The notes under the pieces are model-generated. The model had not been told where the DNA came from, did no database searches, and saw nothing but the letters and a program-made list of their open reading frames with translations. Position numbers and translations under genes: made by a program. A DNA stretch of 64,000 bases, taken from assembly GCF_900129575.1 (NCBI RefSeq), contig NZ_FQWE01000001.1:124001-188000 (forward strand). The letters run 5' to 3'. How positions within the stretch are numbered: the first letter of the stretch is position 1; every line of letters starts with the position of its first letter. This DNA comes from Flavobacterium segetis (GTDB taxonomy: Bacteria; Bacteroidota; Bacteroidia; Flavobacteriales; Flavobacteriaceae). Positions 16,785 through 25,846 of this stretch are shown here, piece after piece.

Positions 16785-18440
16785 TTGAAGAAATCGTTAT
16801 TTTTTGTTTGTTGTTTTTTGCAAATAGTATTTTCGCAAATAGTTTTGGCACAAGCCCCAAAAAAAATTGTTATAGAAAACTCTGATTTTGCTGATGTCAA
16901 TCAAGTAGAGATTCCTGACGCGCTCTTACTAATAGGAAATGTGCGTGTAAATCATGATGGAATTGTGATGACTTGCAATAAAGCCTATTATTTCCAAAAA
17001 GAAAATTATATAAAAGCTTTTGGCAATGTACAAATGATTCAAGGTGATACTTTGTTTTTGAATAGTAAATATGCAGAATACAATGGTAATTTAAAAAAAG
17101 CCTTTGCATCAGGCGATGCAGTCATGAGTTCTCCAGACGCAACATTAGAAACAGAAATTATTAATTTTGACCGAAATATTCAGGAAGTTTTTTATGATAC
17201 TCCGGGAACAATAGTCAATAAAGATAATGTCTTAAAAAGTAATGCCGGACGCTATTACGTTAATGAAAAAAAATTTAAATTTTTAACTGCCGTTACAATT
17301 ACCAATCCCACCTACGTAATTAAATCAAATCATCTTGATTATTATAGTAATTCCGGACACTCTTATCTTTTTGGACCATCAACAATTACTAGTAAAGCGA
17401 ATTATATTTATACAGAAAAAGGATTTTATGATACTAAAAAAAATCTAGCTCACTTTCTCAATAAATCTTACATTAAGTATGATGATAGGGTAATTCGTGG
17501 AGATAGTTTATATTATGATCGCAATAGAGAATTTGCATCGGCCACCAGAAATGTTAAAATAACGGATTCTGTTAATCGAGGTATTATAAAAGGTCATTAT
17601 GCTGAAATGTATAAAAAGAAAGATTCTGTATTTGTAACTAAAAGAGCATTAGCTGTAAACTTTGTCGAAAATGATTCTGTTTACATTCATGGAAAAAAAT
17701 TAATGGTGACTGGAAAAGAAGGTGATAGAATAATCAGAGCTTTCAATAATGTTCGCTTTTTCAAAACAGACATGAGTGGAAAATGTGATTCTATTCATTC
17801 TAGTTCAAAAACTGCTTTGACTAAGATGATAGGAAATCCAATCCTTTGGAACGGAAAAAGCCAGATAACAGGAGACATCATGCATCTTATTGGAAACAAT
17901 ACCACTAAAAAATTAGACTCTTTAAAAGTTTTAAGCAATACTTTTATTGTTTCAAAAGACACTATTGGCACTGGTTTTAACCAAGTAAAAGGTCAAAATT
18001 TATATGGTAAGTTTGACGAGGGAAAGCTACGAGATGTCGACATTATAAAAAATGCCGAAGTTATTTATTATATGCGAAATGATGCTCAAGAGCTTATTGG
18101 GATAAATAAAAATGTTAGTAGCAAAATTAACCTTCTTTTAAACAAAAATGAAATTGAAACCATCACGTTCTTTCAGCAAGTGGATGGAGATATTTATCCT
18201 GAAAGTGAACTGCCTGAAAATGCTCGTAAATTAAGAGGATTAGTGTGGCGCGGTGAAGAACAAATTAACTCAAAAGACGATATTTTTCCTCCTGAAGAGG
18301 ATGAAGAAAATGCTATAATAGTCAAAGAAACGAAATCAGTCGAAGTCAAGCAATTAGAACCGATGAAAATTAGAAAGGAAACTTTGAACTACGACAAAAA
18401 ACAAAAACCAAAATCAGCGAAAGCTGAAAAAGTTAAATAA
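16785..18440 (+). CDS. OstA/LptA-like exported protein
   Basis: The 551-residue protein begins with a signal peptide ending in VLAQ and then repeats of the OstA/LptA beta-jellyroll type, such as NVRVNHDGIVMTCNKAYYFQ and NVQMIQGDTLFLNSKYAEY and further Gly-Asp-rich strands. LptA-type proteins bridge the periplasm in lipopolysaccharide transport; this longer Bacteroidota form probably serves the same system. The last ~60 residues are charged and low-complexity. The start is TTG at 16785, since the next in-frame upstream codon of note is a TGA at 16770 and no ATG precedes the signal peptide. It is followed after 15 bases by an aminotransferase gene. Confidence 0.8.
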   Translation: MKKSLFFVCCFLQIVFSQIVLAQAPKKIVIENSDFADVNQVEIPDALLLIGNVRVNHDGIVMTCNKAYYFQKENYIKAFGNVQMIQGDTLFLNSKYAEYNGNLKKAFASGDAVMSSPDATLETEIINFDRNIQEVFYDTPGTIVNKDNVLKSNAGRYYVNEKKFKFLTAVTITNPTYVIKSNHLDYYSNSGHSYLFGPSTITSKANYIYTEKGFYDTKKNLAHFLNKSYIKYDDRVIRGDSLYYDRNREFASATRNVKITDSVNRGIIKGHYAEMYKKKDSVFVTKRALAVNFVENDSVYIHGKKLMVTGKEGDRIIRAFNNVRFFKTDMSGKCDSIHSSSKTALTKMIGNPILWNGKSQITGDIMHLIGNNTTKKLDSLKVLSNTFIVSKDTIGTGFNQVKGQNLYGKFDEGKLRDVDIIKNAEVIYYMRNDAQELIGINKNVSSKINLLLNKNEIETITFFQQVDGDIYPESELPENARKLRGLVWRGEEQINSKDDIFPPEEDEENAIIVKETKSVEVKQLEPMKIRKETLNYDKKQKPKSAKAEKVK

Positions 18441-18455
18441 AAAATAATTATAGTT

Positions 18456-19640
18456 TTGAAAACTGATTTTTTAAAATATCAAGCACAAACTTCACCATAT
18501 CCTTTAGGTATGGAGGTTTCTCATGCAGTAGGTTCATACATTTATAATACTGATAATAAAAAATATTTAGATTTTGTAGCAGGAGTTTCAGCTTGTTCAC
18601 TTGGACATCAGCATCCAAAGGTAAATCAAGCAATAAAAGATCAACTTGATAAATATTCACATGTAATGGTTTATGGTGAATATTCACAAAGTCCCGCTGT
18701 TGAATATTGTAAATTATTAGCCTCACTCCTACCGCCCTCATTAGACAAAACGTATCTAGTTAATTCAGGGACTGAGGGAATTGAAGGAGCGCTAAAGCTC
18801 GCAAGACGAACTACAGGACGTAGCCAGTTAATATCGTGTCATAATGCGTATCATGGAAATACCATGGGATCGATGAGTGTGATGGGGTTTGAGGAACGAA
18901 AACAAGTTTTTCGACCCCTAATTCCTGATGTTGATTTTATTACATTCAACAATGAAGACGACTTACAAAAAATAACAACAAAAACAGCAGGAATAATTTT
19001 AGAAACTATTCAAGGTGGAGCTGGTTTTATTCAGCCACACAATGATTTTCTTAAAAAAGTACGTCAGCGTTGTGATGAAGTTGGGGCCATGATGATTCTC
19101 GACGAAATTCAACCCGGTTTTGGAAGAACAGGAAAACTTTTTGGATTTCAAAATTATGATGTCATTCCTGATATTGTCGTAATGGGAAAAGGAATGGGTG
19201 GCGGAATGCCTGTGGGAGCCTTCACCGCATCATCAGCAAGAATGGATTTATTGAGTGATAATCCTAAATTAGGACACATAACTACCTTTGGAGGTCATCC
19301 TGTCATAGCGTCAGCCTGTTTGGCAACTTTGAAGGAAATCACCGAGACCAACTTAATGTCCGAAGCTTTAGAGAAGGAAAAATTATTTAGATCGCTTCTG
19401 GTACATCCTTTGATAGAAGAGATACGAGGTAAAGGATTAATGCTTGCAGCAATGACAAAAAGCGCTGATATTACAAATGAAGTAATCCTGAAGTGTCAAG
19501 ACAGAGGACTAATTTTATTCTGGTTACTATTTGAAGGAACTGCAATAAGAATTACGCCGCCGCTTACCATTTCAGAAGATGAAATACGAGAAGGATGTAA
19601 CATAATTCTTGAAGTAATGGATGAAATTTTAAATCGTTAA
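18456..19640 (+). CDS. Class III PLP-dependent aminotransferase
   Basis: The 394-residue protein is a class III (ornithine/acetylornithine/4-aminobutyrate type) aminotransferase. It shows YLDFVAGVSACSLGHQHP near the N-terminus, NSGTEGIEGALKLARR (phosphate-binding region), MMILDEIQPGFGRTGKLFG and VVMGKGMGGGMPVGAF with the PLP lysine. The amino donor cannot be decided. TTG at 18456 is chosen because homologous sequence (FLKYQAQTSPYPLGMEVSHA) begins right after it and the frame is closed upstream by the OstA stop. Like its upstream neighbour it uses a TTG start, 15 bases downstream, so they probably form one operon. Confidence 0.88.
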   Translation: MKTDFLKYQAQTSPYPLGMEVSHAVGSYIYNTDNKKYLDFVAGVSACSLGHQHPKVNQAIKDQLDKYSHVMVYGEYSQSPAVEYCKLLASLLPPSLDKTYLVNSGTEGIEGALKLARRTTGRSQLISCHNAYHGNTMGSMSVMGFEERKQVFRPLIPDVDFITFNNEDDLQKITTKTAGIILETIQGGAGFIQPHNDFLKKVRQRCDEVGAMMILDEIQPGFGRTGKLFGFQNYDVIPDIVVMGKGMGGGMPVGAFTASSARMDLLSDNPKLGHITTFGGHPVIASACLATLKEITETNLMSEALEKEKLFRSLLVHPLIEEIRGKGLMLAAMTKSADITNEVILKCQDRGLILFWLLFEGTAIRITPPLTISEDEIREGCNIILEVMDEILNR

Positions 19641-19648
19641 TGTTTTTT

Positions 19649-19731
19649 GGAGCTAATCCGGCTATGCGTTGCAATCTTTTATGTGCGCTATTGCGAACAT
19701 AAAAGGATTTCCACTTCTATCCGGGCTAGAA
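19649..19731 (+). repeat. Structured intergenic repeat with nested stems
   Basis: An outer stem pairs CTAATCCGGCTA (19653-19664) with TATCCGGGCTAG (19718-19729). An inner stem pairs AATCTTTTATGT (19673-19684) with ACATAAAAGGATT (19697-19709, one bulged base), topped by CGC/GCG. I recall the same GGAGCTAATCC...AAAAGGATTTCC...CGGGCTAG layout at many Flavobacterium intergenic sites with variable inner loops. It could be a mobile palindromic element or a structured RNA; it also sits where an aminotransferase operon terminator would be, though no U-run follows. Confidence 0.7.
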
Positions 19732-19886
19732 AATTACGGCAAGATCATATTTTAAGGTTATTTTGAAAACTATGTTACATATCAAAATTTAATTTGTTAA
19801 TTAAATTGTTCACAAGAATAAACATCTCACCGTATATAAAGCACAAGGATGTCTAACTTTAGTTAGGCCAAACTAAAAAAAATAGT

Positions 19887-21284
19887 ATGCAATTAAGCAA
19901 CGAAGAAGAAGACTATAACTTATCCCTTTCAAAATTTGAGTCTATGTTGAAAACCAACAAAGTGCTCTTTTTTGATTCAGAAGAATTTGAAGAAATCATT
20001 CTTCATTATCTCGATATGGGTAAATCCGCTTTGGCAAAAAAGGCACTTAAACTTGCACTAGATCAACATCCTAAATCAACTGGACTAAAATTAGTTCAAG
20101 TAGAGATGCTAGTCTATGATGATAAACTAGAGCTCGCTGAAAAATTATTGAATGAACTTTATGCCATAGAACCTACAAACGAAGAAATATACATTCAAAA
20201 AGCAAATATCTATTCTAAGAGAGACCAGCATGAAAAAGCTGTTGAACTTTTAAAAATAGCATTACAATATACTGATGATTACGCTGATGTGTATAATTTA
20301 ATAGGTATGGAACATTTATTTATGGATAATTTTGAGTTAGCGAAGCAAAATTTCATTAAATGTTTAGAGGAAGATTTAGAAGATCAATCAGCTTTGTACA
20401 ATGTTGTTTATTGCTTTGAGTTTTTAGATCAAAACCAAGATGCTATCGTTTTCTTAAATCAATATATAGACAAAAATCCATATAGTGAAATTGCTTGGCA
20501 TCAAGTGGGACGTTTACATTATAGTGAAAAAGAATATGAAAGTGCTATTAGAGCATTTGACTATGCAACGCTAATTGATGATGAATTTCTAGGTGCTTTT
20601 ATGGAAAAAGCAAAAGCATATGAACGTTTAAAGATGTATAAAGAAGCAATTGAAAGCTACGAAAGAACAATTGAATTAGATGATCCCACTTCTTATGCAT
20701 TACTACGCATTGGTAAATGCTATGAAAAATTAGGTGATAAAGCACTTGCTTTAAAATATTTCAATCAAACGGTACATGAAGATCCGCTTTTAGATAAAGG
20801 TTGGATTGCAATTACCGATTTTTACGTTCGCCAAAAAAATTATCAAAAGGCTCTTTTTTACGTCAATAAAGCATTAGCAATTGACAATCAAAATAAGAAT
20901 TATTGGAAAAGATATGCTTCTATAAATAAAAACATGAACTCCTTTGAAGAAGCAGAATTTGGCTATCGAAAAGCAGTTGAATTTGGCGATCACTCTCTCG
21001 ACACTTGGTTATTTTGGGTTGATATTTTGCAATATTTAGGAGAATTTGAAAGTGCCATCCAAACATTATTAGAAGCTTCAGAATACTTTCCTGAGGAAAA
21101 TGCAATTGAATATAGATTAGCAGGACTTTATTTCATGTTAACTGATGGCACTAAAGCAAAATTTCACTTAAGCAATGGAATGCGTTTAAATCTTGAAAAC
21201 GTTATACTTTTAGAAGAATTATTTCCTGTAGTCTGGGCAAAGAAAATGGTTCAGAATTATATATCAAAATACAAAAATCTATAA
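19887..21284 (+). CDS. Tetratricopeptide repeat protein
   Basis: The 465-residue protein consists almost entirely of TPR helices, for example AELLLNELYAIEPTNEE-like and ALLRIGKCYEKLGDKALALK units, with roughly ten repeats and no signal peptide. It would serve as a cytoplasmic scaffold for protein interactions; partners are unknown. Its last codon overlaps the start of aroE by one base (TAATG), so the two are translationally coupled, an arrangement I recall from other Flavobacteria. That does not by itself link it to aromatic amino acid synthesis. Confidence 0.85.
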   Translation: MQLSNEEEDYNLSLSKFESMLKTNKVLFFDSEEFEEIILHYLDMGKSALAKKALKLALDQHPKSTGLKLVQVEMLVYDDKLELAEKLLNELYAIEPTNEEIYIQKANIYSKRDQHEKAVELLKIALQYTDDYADVYNLIGMEHLFMDNFELAKQNFIKCLEEDLEDQSALYNVVYCFEFLDQNQDAIVFLNQYIDKNPYSEIAWHQVGRLHYSEKEYESAIRAFDYATLIDDEFLGAFMEKAKAYERLKMYKEAIESYERTIELDDPTSYALLRIGKCYEKLGDKALALKYFNQTVHEDPLLDKGWIAITDFYVRQKNYQKALFYVNKALAIDNQNKNYWKRYASINKNMNSFEEAEFGYRKAVEFGDHSLDTWLFWVDILQYLGEFESAIQTLLEASEYFPEENAIEYRLAGLYFMLTDGTKAKFHLSNGMRLNLENVILLEELFPVVWAKKMVQNYISKYKNL

Positions 21285-22033
21285 TGAGTGATGTTGTTTT
21301 AAAACGTTTTGGTTTACTAGGCAGAAATATAAGTTATTCTTTTTCTAAAGGATACTTTACAGATAAATTCAAAAATGAAAATTTTGAAGGTTGCACCTAT
21401 GAGAATTTCGATATTGCTGAAATAGCCTCTTTCCCTGAAATCATTAAAAAGAATATAAATCTAAAAGGACTAAGTGTCACTATTCCTTATAAAGAGACTG
21501 TGTTACCGTTTTTAGATAAATTATCGAAAAAAGCTAAATTGATTGGAGCCGTAAATACTATAAAAATTACGAAAGAAGGAAAACTAAAAGGATATAATAC
21601 TGATTATTACGGTTTTAAAAAATCATTAGAGCCACTGTTACAAGAACATCACAAAAAAGCTCTGATTTTAGGTACTGGAGGCGCTTCAAAAGGAGTAGCC
21701 TTTGCATTAAATGAACTTAAAATACCTTACACATTTGTTTCTAGAGAAAATAAAGAAAACACAATAGGTTATAATAGAATCAATGCGAAAACATTTGACA
21801 ATTACCAAATCATAATTAATTCAACTCCAGTGGGAACTAGCCCAAATATTGAATTATTTCCTTTAATACCGTATGAATATTTTACAGAAAAACATATTGC
21901 TTTTGATCTCATTTATAATCCCACAGAAACTCAATTTTTAAAGAAGGCAAAAGAGAACGGTGCACAAATTAAAAACGGTTTAGATATGCTTATTTTTCAG
22001 GCGGAAAAAGCTTGGAAAATTTGGAACAAATAG
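21284..22033 (+). CDS. aroE: Shikimate dehydrogenase
   Basis: AroE reduces 3-dehydroshikimate to shikimate with NADPH in the chorismate pathway. The 249-residue protein shows the substrate site motifs SYSFSKGYF and LSVTIPYKETV (catalytic Lys), then GAVNTIK, GYNTDYYGF and the nucleotide loop LGTGGASKGVAFAL, and ends with NGLDMLIFQAEKAWKIW. It overlaps the TPR gene by one base. A short hairpin terminator follows. Confidence 0.95.
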   Translation: MSDVVLKRFGLLGRNISYSFSKGYFTDKFKNENFEGCTYENFDIAEIASFPEIIKKNINLKGLSVTIPYKETVLPFLDKLSKKAKLIGAVNTIKITKEGKLKGYNTDYYGFKKSLEPLLQEHHKKALILGTGGASKGVAFALNELKIPYTFVSRENKENTIGYNRINAKTFDNYQIIINSTPVGTSPNIELFPLIPYEYFTEKHIAFDLIYNPTETQFLKKAKENGAQIKNGLDMLIFQAEKAWKIWNK

Positions 22034-22066
22034 ATAGCGCTAAGCATTTACATTCGAATATTTAAT

Positions 22067-22098
22067 AAACTACGACATTAAAAATCGTAGTTTTTTTG
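22067..22098 (+). terminator. Terminator after aroE
   Basis: AAACTACGA (22067-22075) pairs with TCGTAGTTT (22085-22093), followed by TTTTT. Confidence 0.82.
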
Positions 22099-22266
22099 TT
22101 ACAATTTAAAAATCTAATTTTAGGAGAAACTCTTGTTTTCCTTTTCCATTTCGTCAAATTCTATTAAATGCAATCCAAGCGATTTAGAAGCTATTTATTT
22201 TGTAGTTACAAACTGCTTTAGTACCTTTCGCAATAGATACAATTACAAACCTTATACATTGAAAAA

Positions 22267-24288
22267 ATGTTAGAAGAAAAGAACGATAACCTGCCTCAAA
22301 ACGAAAATGAAGTAGATGGAAATGTAGAAAACAACAATCAAACTATTGAAGAAGTTCCTGTGAGAGCAGAAGAAACTTTACCAATACAGGAAAATGATAC
22401 TCCTGCCGAGGAATATTTTAAAACACCAACTAAAGAAGCAATTGCAAAATCATTAGATTCTACCGAAAGTGAGAATAAAACTGCCATAGATTCGATTTTA
22501 GATTCAAATGCGGAAGAGAGCGAAGATGAAACACGCAAAGATCGTCATGAAATCCCAATGCAAGATTATGATACATTATCACTTGAGGAATTAGTTGAGG
22601 AATTAAAGAATTTAGTTTCGACAGAAAAAGTTTTGGCAGCTAAAGATCATATTGAGGAAATAAAAAAGTCTTTTTTAGCGAAATACAATCATCTTTTAGA
22701 AGAGAAAAAAGAAGAATTCATAGCCGAAAATCAGGATCCGAATGAAGATTTTCAGTATCATTCTCCTTTAAAATCGAATTTTGATAAATATTATTCTACT
22801 TACAAAGAGGCAAAAAACATACATTTTAAAAGTTTACAGACAAATTTAAAATCCAATTTAGAAAACCGATTGGCTATAGTCGAAGAATTGAAAGAACTGA
22901 TCAATCCACAAGAAAATATAAAAGATACCTTAAAACATTTTAACGATTTAAGAGAGCGATGGAAAAACGCTGGTTCCATACCTAAGGACAAATACAATCA
23001 CGTTTGGAACAATTATCATTTTCATGTCGAAAATTTTTATGACTATTTGCACCTAGATAGAGAAGCTCGAGACTTGGATTTTAAGCATAACTTAGATTTA
23101 AAACAAAAAATTGTAGCACGTGTGGAAGAATTAGTAAATGAAGTTGACATAAATAAAGCTTTCAGAGAATTACAAGACCTACATAAAATTTGGAAAGAAG
23201 ATATTGGTCCCGTTTCCAGAGAACATCGGGACGAAATATGGAATAAGTTTAGTGATTTGACGAAGCAAATGCATGATAAGCGTGAAGTTTTATTTGAAAA
23301 TCAAAGAGGAACAGAACTAGAAAATTTAGCTAAGAAAAAAGAAATTATAGCAAAAATCGAAGTGCTCGCTACTGAAAAAGTTAATGCTCATTCTCAATGG
23401 CTTGCTCAAATAGAAAAAGTAGAAGCACTGCGAACTAGTTTCTTCTCGGCAGGAAAAGTACCTTCAGATGTTAATGAAGAAACATGGTCGGCTTTTAAAA
23501 CTGCAGTTAGAAATTTCAATTCTTTTAAAAATTCATTTTACAAAGACATTAAAAAAGATCAAAATGATAACCTAACAAAAAAAACAGCTCTTGTTGCCAA
23601 AGCTAAGGAACTTCAAGAAAGTGTAGATTTTGCAGCAACCACTCCTATAATGAAGCAAATTCAAGAGGAATGGAAGCAAATAGGACATGTACCAAGAAAG
23701 TATTCAGATAAAATCTGGAAAGAGTTTAAGGATGCCTGTAATCATTATTTTGAGAAATTAAAAGAGCAGAAAAACGAAGAAAACGGCGAAGAAGTTGCTG
23801 CTTTTGACAATAAAAAAGCATATTTAGAAACATTGAGAGAATTCCAATTAGTTGGGGAACACAAAACCGATTTAGACGCGATAAAATTACACATTGAAAC
23901 TTGGAAAAGCTTTGGCAAAGTGCCATTTCCAAGACGACACATTGAAGGTAAATTCAATAAAATTCTCGATGCCTTGTTCGAGAAATTAAGTTTGAGTAAA
24001 AAGGATACAGATATGATGCGTTTTTCCAATAGAATGGATAATTTATCAGAGAGTAATGATACTCGAAAACTAGATAATGAAAAGATTTTCATTATGCGAA
24101 AAATTGATGAAGTGCAAAATGAAATTTTTCAGTTAGAAAACAATATTCAGTTTTTTACAAATACTAGAAATGCTAAAAAAGAAAATTCAATAGTTTTAGA
24201 AGTTCGAAAAAACATTGCAATTCATAAAGAAAGTCTTGACGTTTGGAAAGAAAAATTAAAGCAATTGCGAAATTTGAATTTAGAATAA
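22267..24288 (+). CDS. DUF349 repeat protein
   Basis: The 673-residue protein has an acidic, disordered N-terminus (about residues 1-100) followed by several DUF349-type repeats of ~70 residues. These recur as patterns such as FNDLRERWKNAGSIPKDKYN, LHKIWKEDIGPVSREHRDEIW and QEEWKQIGHVPRKYSDKIWK, each with the W-K-x-x-G-x-V/I-P core. The repeats are helical and coiled. DUF349 proteins have no settled function that I know. No signal peptide or membrane segment is present, so a cytoplasmic location is likely. Confidence 0.88.
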   Translation: MLEEKNDNLPQNENEVDGNVENNNQTIEEVPVRAEETLPIQENDTPAEEYFKTPTKEAIAKSLDSTESENKTAIDSILDSNAEESEDETRKDRHEIPMQDYDTLSLEELVEELKNLVSTEKVLAAKDHIEEIKKSFLAKYNHLLEEKKEEFIAENQDPNEDFQYHSPLKSNFDKYYSTYKEAKNIHFKSLQTNLKSNLENRLAIVEELKELINPQENIKDTLKHFNDLRERWKNAGSIPKDKYNHVWNNYHFHVENFYDYLHLDREARDLDFKHNLDLKQKIVARVEELVNEVDINKAFRELQDLHKIWKEDIGPVSREHRDEIWNKFSDLTKQMHDKREVLFENQRGTELENLAKKKEIIAKIEVLATEKVNAHSQWLAQIEKVEALRTSFFSAGKVPSDVNEETWSAFKTAVRNFNSFKNSFYKDIKKDQNDNLTKKTALVAKAKELQESVDFAATTPIMKQIQEEWKQIGHVPRKYSDKIWKEFKDACNHYFEKLKEQKNEENGEEVAAFDNKKAYLETLREFQLVGEHKTDLDAIKLHIETWKSFGKVPFPRRHIEGKFNKILDALFEKLSLSKKDTDMMRFSNRMDNLSESNDTRKLDNEKIFIMRKIDEVQNEIFQLENNIQFFTNTRNAKKENSIVLEVRKNIAIHKESLDVWKEKLKQLRNLNLE

Positions 24289-24312
24289 AAATTAAAATTA
24301 AAATTAAAATTG

Positions 24313-24339
24313 AGAGACTCCTTTGAGTCTCTTTTTTTA
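24313..24339 (+). terminator. Terminator after the DUF349 gene
   Basis: AGAGACTC (24313-24320) pairs with GAGTCTCT (24325-24332) around a CTTT loop, followed by a T-run. It is preceded by four AAAATT units (24288-24311). Confidence 0.88.
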
Positions 24340-24353
24340 TGTCCCACTCATAC

Positions 24354-24367
24354 ATGATAAATATCAT
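24354..24367 (+). promoter_or_regulatory. FNR-like operator upstream of hemN
   Basis: ATGATAAATATCAT is a perfect 6+2+6 palindrome containing TGAT-N4-ATCA, the core of the FNR consensus. Its centre (24360.5) lies 29.5 bases upstream of the first T of the candidate -7 box at 24390, so near -41 if transcription starts about 12 bases downstream. The same word occurs before ccoS and between ccoI and the fnr-type gene. Confidence 0.75.
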
Positions 24368-24389
24368 TTTAAATATTGAATGTTAACAC

Positions 24390-24397
24390 TATTTTTG
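24390..24397 (+). promoter_or_regulatory. -7 element of hemN
   Basis: TATTTTTG fits TAnnTTTG and ends 22 bases before the hemN ATG at 24420. Confidence 0.55.
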
Positions 24398-24419
24398 AAG
24401 CTTAATAAAAGATTTTATC

Positions 24420-25784
24420 ATGAAAAATTCATTAATTCAGAAATACAATGTTGCAGGCCCAAGGTATACAAGTTACCCTACGGTTCCTTATTGGGATGAA
24501 GCAGATTTTTCGTATGAAATGTGGACGGACACTTTAAAAAAATCCTTTATAGAAAGTAATGATAAAGAAGGAATTAGTTTGTACATTCATTTACCTTTTT
24601 GCGAAAGCTTGTGCACTTTTTGCGGCTGTAATAAACGAATCACGAAAAATCACACGGTTGAAAATCCGTATATCAAAGCTGTTTTAAAAGAGTGGTCGAT
24701 CTATTGTAAAATAATTGGTGAAAAACCACTTATAAAAGAAATTCATTTAGGTGGTGGAACTCCCACTTTTTTCTCGCCTAAAAATTTAGAAGATTTAATA
24801 AATGGTATTTTTAAAAGTGCTACAAAGGCGAATAATTATGAATTTAGTTTTGAAGGTCACCCCAACAATACTTCTTACGAACATTTGCAAAAATTATACG
24901 ATCTAGGATTTAGAAGAGTGAGTTATGGTGTTCAAGATTACTCGGCTAAAGTTCAGAAAGCGATTCATAGAGAACAACCTTTTCATAATGTTGCAAAAGT
25001 TACTTTTTGGGCTAGAGAAATAGGTTACACTTCTATTGGTCATGATATCATTTTTGGCTTGCCGTTTCAAGATATTGATGATGTAATTGACACAATCGAA
25101 AAAACAAAGTCGTTACAACCGGACCGATTAGCTTTTTACAGTTATGCACACGTGCCATGGATCAAAGGAAATGGACAACGAGGATTTAAAGATGAAGACA
25201 TTCCAAAAGATGATCAAAAGAGAATTTTATACGAAACAGGCAAAAAACTACTCTTTGAAAATGGTTATAACGAAATAGGAATGGATCATTTTGCACTAGA
25301 TACTGATAGCTTATACGAGGCTTTTCAAAATGGAAACCTACACCGCAATTTCATGGGGTATAGTTCTTCAAAAACGCAATTAATGATTGGTTTAGGTGTA
25401 TCTTCAATTAGTGATAGTTGGTACAGCTTTGTACAAAACGTAAAAAATTTAGAGGATTATTATCAAATATTGGAACGGGACAAACTACCGGTTTATCGTG
25501 GACATTTACTCACTAATGAAGATTTAATTATTCGAAAACATATTTTGAATTTAATGTGCCAATTTGAAACATCTTGGAGTGATAGCGCAAACTATTTTAA
25601 AGAAATCCCTGAAGTGCTACTACAGTTAAAGGAAATGGAAAATGATGGTCTTTTAGAATTTGGAGATAAATATTTAAAGGTAACTGCTGCTGGAAAACCT
25701 TACGTACGAAATATATGTATGGCATTCGATTTAAGATTGAAGCGTAAAGCACCAGAAACGGAATTGTTCTCGATGACAATTTAA
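24420..25784 (+). CDS. hemN: Oxygen-independent coproporphyrinogen III oxidase
   Basis: HemN is a radical SAM enzyme that converts coproporphyrinogen III to protoporphyrinogen IX without oxygen, needed for heme synthesis at low oxygen. The 454-residue protein has C61, C65 and C68 (CESLCTFCGC) plus the extra C70, as in E. coli HemN, the N-terminal KYNVAGPRYTSYPTVPYW and the SAM-binding LGGGTPTFF. An FNR-type palindrome precedes it, in line with the neighbouring cbb3 oxidase locus that consumes heme. It ends in a perfect 16-bp hairpin shared with the convergent TauE/SafE-like gene. Confidence 0.96.
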   Translation: MKNSLIQKYNVAGPRYTSYPTVPYWDEADFSYEMWTDTLKKSFIESNDKEGISLYIHLPFCESLCTFCGCNKRITKNHTVENPYIKAVLKEWSIYCKIIGEKPLIKEIHLGGGTPTFFSPKNLEDLINGIFKSATKANNYEFSFEGHPNNTSYEHLQKLYDLGFRRVSYGVQDYSAKVQKAIHREQPFHNVAKVTFWAREIGYTSIGHDIIFGLPFQDIDDVIDTIEKTKSLQPDRLAFYSYAHVPWIKGNGQRGFKDEDIPKDDQKRILYETGKKLLFENGYNEIGMDHFALDTDSLYEAFQNGNLHRNFMGYSSSKTQLMIGLGVSSISDSWYSFVQNVKNLEDYYQILERDKLPVYRGHLLTNEDLIIRKHILNLMCQFETSWSDSANYFKEIPEVLLQLKEMENDGLLEFGDKYLKVTAAGKPYVRNICMAFDLRLKRKAPETELFSMTI

Positions 25785-25796
25785 TTTCACAATCAG

Positions 25797-25832
25797 AAAT
25801 ACAAAATGCGCTATTCAGCGCATTTTGTATTT
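25797..25832. terminator. Bidirectional terminator between hemN and the cco locus
   Basis: AAATACAAAATGCGCT (25797-25812) and AGCGCATTTTGTATTT (25817-25832) form a perfect 16-bp stem with an ATTC loop. The two flanking genes converge on it. Confidence 0.88.
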
Positions 25833-25846
25833 ATTTCTGGTAAAGA

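Noticed and set aside
23745..24092. Antisense open frames opposite the DUF349 gene
   Set aside because: Shadow frames of a lysine/glutamate-rich coding sequence, low-complexity Ser/Phe/Leu-rich product.
24288..24311. Four tandem AAAATT units after the DUF349 gene
   Set aside because: Too short and AT-only; likely slippage noise beside a terminator.
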